Positions 18,060 through 24,732 of a DNA stretch of 64,000 nt are shown here, piece by piece. The position numbers and the translations under genes were made by a program. Origin of the DNA: Methylobacterium sp. Leaf123 (lineage in GTDB: Bacteria > Pseudomonadota > Alphaproteobacteria > Rhizobiales > Beijerinckiaceae); assembly GCF_001423405.1 (NCBI RefSeq), contig NZ_LMNS01000038.1, positions 62,001 to 126,000 on the forward strand, read 5' to 3'. Under the pieces are notes generated by a model that ran no database searches, had not been told where the DNA came from, and saw only the letters and a program-made list of their open reading frames with translations. The first letter of the stretch is position 1. Every line of letters starts with the position of its first letter.

Positions 18060-19055
18060 TTACGGCTGTCCGGTTGCGTCCATTGCACCGGCGCGGATCA
18101 AGTGTTTGTGTAGGATTAAGATCCGCCCCGGCACGTTAGACTTCCTTTGGCACCGAATGGCCGCCGGGCGCATCTCGGCGATGTTCAGACGCGCCTGCGC
18201 GGCCGCCGCTCGCAGGTAGGTGTCGGCATGGGCGTAGCGCCCGTCGGCCCCGAGCACGACGCCCGATTCCTCCGGTTGCGGCGATTGGACGGTGAAGGCG
18301 GCCAGCCCGCCGGGCCGCAAGACGCGGGCTATTCCAGACAGCGCCGACGTCAAATCCCCCAGATAGATGAAGACGTCCGCGGCCACGACCAGGTCGGCGG
18401 AAGCCTCGGGCTCGGCGGCGAGGAACGTGACGAGGTCGGCCTCGGCGAGGCGCTCGTAGAGACCGGTGCGGCCGGCCAGCGCCAGCATGGCGGGGGAGAG
18501 GTCGCAGCCCGCCAGACGCCCGACCCGGCCCGACAGCGCCCGCCCCATCAGACCCGTGCCGCAGCCGAGATCGAGCCCGTTCGAGAAGTGTTGCGGCGCA
18601 CCACGCGCGTTAGGCCGCGGCAGCGCGTCGAGGGCCGCGAGCATCAACGCCGGCCCGCAATAGCCGAGTTCGTCCACGAGATGCCGTTCGAAGCGCGGCG
18701 CGTAACCGTCGAACAGCGCCCGAACATAGGCCGGCGTGATCGCGGCGAGCGCATCGCCCCCGCCGAGCGCGGCGAGATGCAGGCGGCTGCCGAGCGTGTC
18801 CTCCGGGTCGAAGTCCAGCGCCCGCTCGAAAGCGGACAGCGCCGCCTGCCGGTCGGCCGCGTCGCGGCTCTGTCCGAACACGGTTTCGCGGGCACGCCCG
18901 AGCAGGAACCAAGCGGGCGCGTAGCCGGGCGCACGTTCCAGCACCTGCTCCGCCATCTCCGCCGCCCCGGCGGGGTCGTCCTCGGCGAGGCAGGCCTCGG
19001 CATAGGCGTAGCGGCGGTCGGCGAGCAGATCGCCGGAGGAAAGCTGTCGGGACAT
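18060..19055 (-). CDS. TPR-containing class I SAM-dependent methyltransferase
   Basis: A 331-residue protein. Residues 10-100 form tetratricopeptide-like helices (YAEACLAEDDPAGAAEMAEQ, AFERALDFDPEDTLG). A Rossmann methyltransferase follows with motif I LDLGCGTGLMG (about 165-175), motif II CDLSPAMLALA and VVAADVFIYLGDL. It resembles the NnrS/trans-aconitate-type methyltransferases with N-terminal TPR common in alphaproteobacteria. The substrate cannot be read from sequence. Divergent from the ligase-associated exonuclease gene; the 45-base gap must hold both promoters. Confidence 0.88.
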   Translation of the reverse strand: MSRQLSSGDLLADRRYAYAEACLAEDDPAGAAEMAEQVLERAPGYAPAWFLLGRARETVFGQSRDAADRQAALSAFERALDFDPEDTLGSRLHLAALGGGDALAAITPAYVRALFDGYAPRFERHLVDELGYCGPALMLAALDALPRPNARGAPQHFSNGLDLGCGTGLMGRALSGRVGRLAGCDLSPAMLALAGRTGLYERLAEADLVTFLAAEPEASADLVVAADVFIYLGDLTSALSGIARVLRPGGLAAFTVQSPQPEESGVVLGADGRYAHADTYLRAAAAQARLNIAEMRPAAIRCQRKSNVPGRILILHKHLIRAGAMDATGQP

Positions 19056-19100
19056 CGTGCGTTAGCGGCCTTGGGAAACCTCCGCCCTATATCCCGGCCG

Positions 19101-20171
19101 ATGTCGCAGCGCGCCTCCGATCTCCTCACCCTGACCCGCGAGGGCCTCTACTGCCCGCTCGGGCGCTTTCACGTCGATCCGACGCATCCCGTCGAGCGGG
19201 CGCTGATCACCCACGGCCATGCCGACCACGCCCGCGCCGGCCACGGCACGGTGCTGGCCACGCCTGAGACCCTGCGGATCATGGCCGTGCGCTACGGCGA
19301 GGACTTTTGTGCCTCGCGCCAGGAGGCGCGGCTCGGCGAACGGATGCGGATCGGCGACGTCACCGTGTTCTTCGCCCCCGCCGGGCATGTGCTGGGATCG
19401 GCGCAGATCGCCATCGAGCGCGAGGGCAAGGGGCCGAGACAGCGCATCGTCGTCTCGGGCGATTACAAGCGCGCCCCCGATCCGACCTGCCTGCCGTTCG
19501 AAGTGGTGCCCTGCGACGTGTTCATCACCGAGGCCACCTTCGGCCTGCCGGTCTTCCGCCATCCCGACACGCGGGGCGAGGTGCGCAAGCTGATCGACTC
19601 GGTGACGCTGTTTCCCGAGCGCGCCCACATCGTCGGCGCCTATGCACTCGGCAAGGCGCAGCGGGTGATGGCGCTGCTGCGCGAGGAGGGCTGGGACCGG
19701 CCGATCCATCTGCACGGGGCGATGGAGAAGCTGACCGAACTCTACAAGCGAGAGGGTGTGCCACTCGGCGAGACGCCGAAGGTGGCGGCCGCCGACCGGA
19801 AGACCCTGCACGGCGCCATCGTGCTCTGTCCCCCTTCCTCGATTCAGGATCTGTGGTCGCGCAAATTCCCCGATCCGGTCACCGCCTTCGCCTCCGGCTG
19901 GATGCGGGTGCGCGCCCGCGCCCGGCAGAAGGGCGTCGAGCTGCCGCTCGTCATCTCCGACCATTCCGACTGGCCGGACCTGTGCCGGACGATCCTCGAT
20001 ACGGGGGCCGAGGAGGTCTGGGTGACGCACGGCCAGGAGGACGCGCTCGTGCATTGGTGCGGCACGCGCGGCATCCGCGCCAAGCCGCTGCATCTGCTCG
20101 GCTACGGCGACGACGGCGAGGCCGAGCCCGATCCGGGACATGATTCGAAGATGGAGGAAGCCTCGTCGTGA
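19101..20171 (+). CDS. Ligase-associated DNA exonuclease (MBL/beta-CASP fold)
   Basis: A 356-residue metallo-beta-lactamase-type nuclease. The metal motif HGHADHARAG (about residues 35-44) and later FFAPAGHVLGSAQI, VVSGDYKRAPDPTC and VISDHSDWPDL fit the mRNA 3'-end processing factor-like exonucleases that occur with ATP-dependent DNA ligases. The next gene, the ligase, starts in a 4-base GTGA overlap, indicating translational coupling. Full ligase cassettes usually also include a DEXH helicase and the PdeM endonuclease, which are absent here. The start ATG at 19101 is the only good one; the frame stays open far upstream but as antisense of the methyltransferase. Confidence 0.92.
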   Translation: MSQRASDLLTLTREGLYCPLGRFHVDPTHPVERALITHGHADHARAGHGTVLATPETLRIMAVRYGEDFCASRQEARLGERMRIGDVTVFFAPAGHVLGSAQIAIEREGKGPRQRIVVSGDYKRAPDPTCLPFEVVPCDVFITEATFGLPVFRHPDTRGEVRKLIDSVTLFPERAHIVGAYALGKAQRVMALLREEGWDRPIHLHGAMEKLTELYKREGVPLGETPKVAAADRKTLHGAIVLCPPSSIQDLWSRKFPDPVTAFASGWMRVRARARQKGVELPLVISDHSDWPDLCRTILDTGAEEVWVTHGQEDALVHWCGTRGIRAKPLHLLGYGDDGEAEPDPGHDSKMEEASS

Positions 20172-22006
20172 ACGACTTCGCCCATCTTCTCGATCGCCTC
20201 GCCTACGAGCCGCGCCGCAACGCCAAGCTGCGCCTGCTCCAGGATTTCTTCGTCGGCACCCCGGACCCGGAGCGCGGCTGGGCGCTCGCCGCCATGACCG
20301 GCGGCCTCACCTTCCGCGAGGCCAAGCCGGCGCTGATCCGCGGGCTGGTGGAAGAGCGGGTCGATCCGGTGCTGTTCGCGCTCTCGCACAATTATGTGGG
20401 CGATCTCGCCGAGACCACGGCGCTGATCTGGCCTGGGCCGGGTGAAAACCCTCCCCCCTCTGCGGGGGAGGGTGCCCGCGGAGCGGGCGGGAGAGGGGCT
20501 GGCGCGGCCTTTCCAGAAGCGTCGCTCCCCTCACCCGCCCCCCTTCGGGGGCCACCCTCTCCCGCAGAGGGGAGAGGGAATGCCGTCGGCCCAGGCCACA
20601 ACAACCCGCCGCCCTCCGTGCCCACCCTCGCCGAAGTCGTCGAAACCCTCGCCACCACCCCGAAGCGCGAACTGCCGCAGCATCTGGCCGGCTGGCTCGA
20701 CGCCCTCGACGAGACCGGGCGCTGGGCGCTGCTCAAGCTCGTCACCGGAAACCTGCGCGTCGGCGTCTCGGCGCGCCTCGCCAAGACGGCGGTCGGCGTG
20801 CTCGGCGGGCACGAGGCGGATGCGGTCGAGGAGGTCTGGCACGGGCTCAAACCGCCCTACACCGAGCTGTTCGCCTGGGTGGAAGGGCGCGGCGAACGGC
20901 CGGAGAGCCGCAACCCGGCCCCGTTCCGCCCCCCGATGCTCTCGCATCCGGTCGAGGAGTTCGAAGACCTCGACAAGCTCGAGCCCGAAGCCTTCTCGGT
21001 GGAGTGGAAATGGGACGGCATCCGCGTCCAGCTCGCGGGCGGGCGCGATGGTCAGGGCCGGCAGGTCCAGAAGGTCTATTCGCGCACCGGCGAGGACATC
21101 TCCGACGCATTCCCCGACCTCGCCGAGGCGATCACCTTCGAGGGTGCGATCGATGGCGAGTTGCTGATCCTGCGTGAGGGGCGCGTCCAGAGCTTCAACG
21201 TGCTCCAGCAGCGGCTCAACCGAAAGGCGGTGACGGGCAAGCTCCTGGACGAGTTCCCTGCCCATATCCGCGCATACGACGTGCTCTCCGCCGAGGGCGA
21301 GGACTTGCGCCCGCTGCCTTTCGCCGAGCGCCGCCCCCGGCTGGAAGCCCTGGTGCAGCGGCTCGATCATGCCCGGATCGACCTCTCGCCGCTCGTCCCC
21401 TTCGCCACCTGGGACGAGGTCGCCGCCGCCCGCGCCGACCCGGCTTCGGCGGGGGCAGGCGCGGATGCCGACGCCATCGAGGGCGTGATGCTGAAGCGGC
21501 TCAACAGCCCCTACCTGCCCGGCCGCCCCAAGGGCCCGTGGTGGAAGTGGAAGCGCGAGCCCTACGTGGTCGATGCGGTGATGATGTACGCCCAGCGCGG
21601 CCACGGGAAGCGCTCGTCCTTCTATTCGGACTACACCTTCGGCTGCTGGCGCGAGGGGGCGGAGGGCGAGGAGCTGGTGCCCGTCGGCAAGGCCTATCAC
21701 GGCTTCACCGATGCCGAGCTGCAAAAGCTCGACCGCTATGTCCGCAACCACACCACCAAGCGCTTCGGCCCGGTGCGCGAGGTCGCCTATGGGCGCGAGG
21801 CCGGGCTGGTGCTGGAGATCGCCTTCGAGGGCGTGCAGCGCTCGACCCGGCACAAATCGGGCGTGGCGATGCGCTTCCCCCGCGTCAGCCGCATCCGCTG
21901 GGATAAGCCGGCGGCGGAGGCCGACCGGGTCGATGTGCTGGAACGGATTCTGGCGCGCGGCGAACGCGAGGTCGCGCCGGGCGCGGCCATGGAGGCATCG
22001 GAATGA
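20168..22006 (+). CDS. ATP-dependent DNA ligase of the ligase-associated exonuclease cassette, carrying a repeat-derived insertion
   Basis: A 612-residue ligase. The adenylation motif EWKWDGIRVQL places the catalytic lysine at residue 281; further motifs include YSRTGEDIS, DGELLILREG and EGVMLKRL, and the OB-fold tail PWWKWKREPYVVDAVM. The N-terminal domain helps DNA binding. Residues about 89-143 are Gly/Pro/Ala low complexity (GAGGRGAGAAFPEAS) that correspond exactly to a 166-bp palindromic element at 20431-20596; without it the sequence runs smoothly from TTALIWPG to PTLAEVVETLA. The frame is kept, and the insertion lies in a linker before the conserved wLDxLD and LKLVTGNLRVG region, so activity may survive. 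The start is GTG 20168. yjbQ begins in a 4-base ATGA overlap. Confidence 0.92.
   Translation: MNDFAHLLDRLAYEPRRNAKLRLLQDFFVGTPDPERGWALAAMTGGLTFREAKPALIRGLVEERVDPVLFALSHNYVGDLAETTALIWPGPGENPPPSAGEGARGAGGRGAGAAFPEASLPSPAPLRGPPSPAEGRGNAVGPGHNNPPPSVPTLAEVVETLATTPKRELPQHLAGWLDALDETGRWALLKLVTGNLRVGVSARLAKTAVGVLGGHEADAVEEVWHGLKPPYTELFAWVEGRGERPESRNPAPFRPPMLSHPVEEFEDLDKLEPEAFSVEWKWDGIRVQLAGGRDGQGRQVQKVYSRTGEDISDAFPDLAEAITFEGAIDGELLILREGRVQSFNVLQQRLNRKAVTGKLLDEFPAHIRAYDVLSAEGEDLRPLPFAERRPRLEALVQRLDHARIDLSPLVPFATWDEVAAARADPASAGAGADADAIEGVMLKRLNSPYLPGRPKGPWWKWKREPYVVDAVMMYAQRGHGKRSSFYSDYTFGCWREGAEGEELVPVGKAYHGFTDAELQKLDRYVRNHTTKRFGPVREVAYGREAGLVLEIAFEGVQRSTRHKSGVAMRFPRVSRIRWDKPAAEADRVDVLERILARGEREVAPGAAMEASE
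20431..20596. repeat. 166-bp palindromic repeat inside the DNA ligase gene
   Basis: The ends GCCTGGGCCG (20431-20440) and CGGCCCAGGC (20587-20596) are exact inverted repeats. Inside them, two arms of about 55 bases are inverted copies of each other (CCCTCCCCCCTCTGCGGGGG near 20450 and its counterpart near 20570), separated by about 25 unique bases. The structure is like a small non-autonomous mobile repeat. It is read through in frame by the ligase gene. A short related fragment, CCCTCTCCCGCCAAGGG, occurs between the thiolase and acyl-CoA dehydrogenase genes near 29880. Confidence 0.8.
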
Positions 22007-22473
22007 GGCAATCTGGAAAGATCGGGCCGCTCGAAGACTTCTCGGCCGGGGACGTGACGCGGCAGGCGAGTGCGCGGGTGACGGTCGCGACGCCCGGCCC
22101 CGGCTTCACGGAGATCACCGAGGCGGTGGCGGGTTTCGTCGCGGAGAGCGACCTCCGCTCCGGCCTCGTCAGCGTGTTCTGCCGGCACACCTCGGCCTCG
22201 CTGACGATCCAGGAGAACGCCGACCCGGATGTGCGCGTCGATCTGATGACCGCGCTGGACGGCTTCGCGCCCCGCCACGGGCAGTATGTCCACGGCATGG
22301 AGGGGCCGGACGACATGCCCGCCCATATCCGCACGATGGTGACCGATTCGGGCCTCACCATCCCCCTGCGCGACGGTCGCCTCGCCCTGGGCACGTGGCA
22401 GGGGATCTACCTGATCGAGCACCGCGACCGCGGCCATCGGCGGGAGATCGTGCTGCACGTCGTCGGTGCGTGA
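22003..22473 (+). CDS. YjbQ family protein (UPF0047, secondary thiamine-phosphate synthase-like)
   Basis: A 156-residue UPF0047 protein with the family signature CRHTSASLTIQENADPDV and HIRTMVTDSGLTIPL, GTWQGIYLIEHRD. Members complement thiE mutants weakly and some are annotated as secondary thiamine-phosphate synthases; the true substrate is unclear. ATG 22003 overlaps the ligase stop by 4 bases, so it is the third gene of the coupled exonuclease-ligase-yjbQ unit. Its last 60 bases (22414-22473) are repeated 1.35 kb downstream (23827-23886), on the far side of the AT-rich DUF2235 islet. Confidence 0.9.
   Translation: MRQSGKIGPLEDFSAGDVTRQASARVTVATPGPGFTEITEAVAGFVAESDLRSGLVSVFCRHTSASLTIQENADPDVRVDLMTALDGFAPRHGQYVHGMEGPDDMPAHIRTMVTDSGLTIPLRDGRLALGTWQGIYLIEHRDRGHRREIVLHVVGA
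22414..22473 (+). repeat. att-like direct repeat, left copy (3' end of yjbQ)
   Basis: These 60 bases match 23827-23886 at 53 positions; a core of 24 bases (22427-22450 and 23840-23863) is identical. The copy ends at the yjbQ TGA. Position at the 3' end of a conserved gene, with foreign-looking DNA between the copies, is typical of an integration site. Confidence 0.8.
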
Positions 22474-23826
22474 GAGGAAATTTTATTACATAAGTTGGGG
22501 CGGGAAGTCTTGATACTTGACGCCGAGCTTTTCTAGCATCAGAAGTTGTGGCGGGCTTTTATTTTAGAGAATTTGACATGAAACGTTTAATATTCTTGTT
22601 CGACGGGACGTGGAATTCTGCAGCAACCGGCCGATTTGTGGACATAACAAATATATTTCGCATGAACTTGGCAATAAGCCGAAGTGCCACTCCCGATATC
22701 CCACAAATAACATTTTATGCGCCCGGCCCTGGAAACAGAGGAGTATTTGACAAAGAAATGGGTGGATTATTTGGCCAGGGCCTAGATCAAATTATTCGGG
22801 AGGCATATGTAAATCTAAGCTCCAATTATGAAGATCATGACGAAATATTAATATTCGGATATTCTCGTGGAAGCATTGCTGCACGAGCTCTTACTTGTTT
22901 GATTGCGGAATCAGGACTGCTAAAGCCTCAGCAACTACATAGGCTTGCATCCGTGTGGAATCGGTTTATCGACATAAATTCCGGAAAGATTTCCTCTGAA
23001 CATCCGTCTGAGGTTCACAGCCACGTACATCGCAACGTGCGCATCAAGTTCGTTGGCTTATTCGATAGTGTGCTCGGGCGCGGACACAAATCTCCAAATC
23101 GATTTTCCCAACTTGTTTTTAAAAACAATACGGTTAGCCCAATAGTCGACAGGGGAGTCCACATTCTTTCAATCGATGACAATAAAAAAATTTTCAAGCC
23201 GATGATTTGGGGTGCAAGAGAAAGCAAGCAGAAAATCGAGCAAATTTGGATGCCTGGCGTTCACAGCGACATAGGCGGCTATGGAGTTCCTAATTTGATT
23301 GGAATATCTTCACTCTTGACGATGATTTCCAAGGTAAAATCTACTGGTGTAGCTTTCAATCAACACTTTCTCGATGCAATGATACGAAAAATTGAAGAAG
23401 TCAACAATATGGAAATTAGATCAGAGCGTGAAGATATTTTCGGGAAAATCTTACGCTCAGCCTGTCGTACACCAGGCGACTCGCAACACTTGGAGAAGAA
23501 ACACCCTTTACTAGATGCCATCTATAACAAAAAGTTCATAGTCAAACGCAGAAGAAGAGCATACAACCATAAATATCTCTCTCCGTTTTTAGAACTTGAG
23601 CCAGAGAAAAATGAGTATACAGATTTGATCATAAATAGTGTCGAGGCAGCAATAGCGCGCACATAGTTAGCTATATTGACATTTTGGCTTAAAAAAACTT
23701 AACAGTGCGGGCTGTGCCAATATTAGTGCGGCCCGAAAACCATCTGCCGAGTACATTTGCACGATAATAATCGATACAATCCCGATGATCGCTTGATATT
23801 TACAAAACAATATATGCATGAGTGTG
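22474..23826 (+). mobile_element. AT-rich genomic islet at the yjbQ 3' end
   Basis: The 1.35 kb between the two yjbQ-end repeats is about 40% GC by eye (one line has only 18 G/C of 60), against roughly 70% around it, and codon choice inside changes accordingly (AAA, ATA, AAT, TTA frequent). It holds one gene (DUF2235) and 160 bases without a recognised feature after it. No integrase, transposase or terminal inverted repeat is present. It is best read as the remains of an integrated element or a cargo gene left behind; this is inference from base composition plus repeats. Confidence 0.7.
22578..23666 (+). CDS. DUF2235 alpha/beta-hydrolase (Tle1-like phospholipase fold)
   Basis: A 362-residue protein. 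LFDGTWN at residues 7-13 and TNIFR follow the usual DUF2235 start. The nucleophile elbow IFGYSRGSIAAR gives Ser96; FVGLFDSVLG offers Asp163, and IWMPGVHSDIGG gives His229, the expected Ser-Asp-His triad. DUF2235 includes the type VI secretion phospholipase effector Tle1 but also many stand-alone proteins of unknown role. No VgrG, PAAR or immunity gene is adjacent and there is no signal peptide or membrane helix, so a cytoplasmic hydrolase is as likely as an effector. Start is ATG 22578; GTG 22548 would add ten residues. Base composition and codons are foreign to the region. Confidence 0.85.
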   Translation: MKRLIFLFDGTWNSAATGRFVDITNIFRMNLAISRSATPDIPQITFYAPGPGNRGVFDKEMGGLFGQGLDQIIREAYVNLSSNYEDHDEILIFGYSRGSIAARALTCLIAESGLLKPQQLHRLASVWNRFIDINSGKISSEHPSEVHSHVHRNVRIKFVGLFDSVLGRGHKSPNRFSQLVFKNNTVSPIVDRGVHILSIDDNKKIFKPMIWGARESKQKIEQIWMPGVHSDIGGYGVPNLIGISSLLTMISKVKSTGVAFNQHFLDAMIRKIEEVNNMEIRSEREDIFGKILRSACRTPGDSQHLEKKHPLLDAIYNKKFIVKRRRRAYNHKYLSPFLELEPEKNEYTDLIINSVEAAIART

Positions 23827-23886
23827 GTCGAGCACGGTAACCGCGGCCATCGGCGGGAGATCGCGCTGCACGCCGTCGGCGCGTGA
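23827..23886 (+). repeat. att-like direct repeat, right copy (second yjbQ 3' end)
   Basis: This copy keeps the yjbQ reading frame to its own TGA and would encode a C-terminus with five changed residues out of 19 (VEHGNRGHRREIALHAVGA). Five of the six changed codons are non-synonymous, so it is more likely a tail from a different yjbQ allele than a slowly drifting duplicate. GC content returns to the genomic level within it. Confidence 0.8.
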
Positions 23887-23892
23887 TCCGTT

Positions 23893-24339
23893 TCAGCGCC
23901 GGATCAGGATCACGCCGCCGACGAGCAGGGCGACGCCGATCAGACGCGGACCGTCGAGAGGGCGCTGGGCGAGACCCATCCAGCCGAAATGATCGAAGGT
24001 GACCGAGGCGAACATCTGCCCGGCCACGAGCAGCGCGATGAAGGCCGCCGCACCGAGCTGCGGCACGAGGACGATGGCCAGGCCGATGAAGAGCGCGCCG
24101 AACAGGCCCCCGCTCCAGGCCCACCACGGCACCCGCGCCGCCACGCTCGCCGCAGGCAGGGGATCGCGCAGGGCCAGAGCGAGCAGCGCCATGCAGGCGA
24201 GGCCGGCGGCGTAGCTGGCAAAACCGGCCCAGGCCGCGGAGCCGAGATCGGCGCGCAGGCGGGCATTCAGCACCTGCTGGACGACGATGCTGACGCCCGC
24301 CGCGACGGCGAGGAGGGAAGGGAGCAGGAGACGGAGCAT
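23893..24339 (-). CDS. DMT family transporter, DUF606/YdcZ type
   Basis: A 148-residue protein with five hydrophobic segments: an N-terminal helix with QQVLNARLRADLGS after it, then FASYAAGLACMALLAL, WAWSGGLFGALFIGLAIVLV, AFIALLVAGQMFASVTFDHFGW and a C-terminal RLIGVALLVGGVILIRR. The pattern matches the half-size DUF606 members of the drug/metabolite transporter superfamily, which may act as dimers. The substrate is unknown. It is convergent with the DUF2235 islet, its stop lying 6 bases beyond the right repeat. Confidence 0.88.
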   Translation of the reverse strand: MLRLLLPSLLAVAAGVSIVVQQVLNARLRADLGSAAWAGFASYAAGLACMALLALALRDPLPAASVAARVPWWAWSGGLFGALFIGLAIVLVPQLGAAAFIALLVAGQMFASVTFDHFGWMGLAQRPLDGPRLIGVALLVGGVILIRR

Positions 24340-24447
24340 CGGTCTCGGCCTCTGGCAAACCTTCGATCGGCCGGGTCGCTGAGGCGACCCGGCTCACGGG
24401 ATCGTCTGGAAGCCGAACAGGATGCTCAGCGCCGCTCGATCAGCGGA

Positions 24448-24612
24448 TCAGCGGTCGCTCAGCAGCAGGTAGAGCGCGTGGATCGAGCCCGGTAGGTAGA
24501 ACAGCAGGCAGAGCAGGATGTTGAAGAGGAATTGAATCCCGAATCCATGCGTCATCAGCACCGAGATCGGCGGCAGGAAGAACGCGATCAGGATCTTGAT
24601 CAGGCTCGACAA
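24448..24612 (-). CDS. YqaE/Pmp3 family membrane protein
   Basis: A 54-residue proteolipid with two transmembrane helices: LIKILIAFFLPPISVLMTHG and FNILLCLLFYLPGSIHALYLL. This is the Pmp3/UPF0057 fold, a small membrane protein family often linked to salt or membrane stress. I placed the start at TTG 24612 because GGAG sits 7 bases upstream and the resulting length equals the family norm; a longer frame from ATG 24678 adds 22 residues with no counterpart in the family. Confidence 0.85.
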   Translation of the reverse strand: MSSLIKILIAFFLPPISVLMTHGFGIQFLFNILLCLLFYLPGSIHALYLLLSDR

Positions 24613-24688
24613 CGGGACACTCCGGTTCGCTGAGTACGGTCGGGCGGTGAACGAAAGCGGAGCGGTTCGGTTCCGCACGCGGCGCAGT

Positions 24689-24721
24689 CCTCCCCCCCAG
24701 GGGCTTGCCCTGAGGGGAGGG
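24689..24721 (-). terminator. Stem-loop after the fadJ-like gene
   Basis: On the plus strand CCTCCCCCCCAGGGG and CCCTGAGGGGAGG pair around CTTG. It lies 11 bases past the stop of the fadJ-like gene on the minus strand and before the Pmp3 gene. No T tract is evident, so its role as a terminator is tentative. Confidence 0.4.
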
Positions 24722-24732
24722 CGCAGGGCGCG

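Noticed and set aside
23723-24397. Minus-strand frame across the right repeat and the DMT gene
   Set aside because: It crosses the islet boundary and shadows the DMT transporter in another frame.
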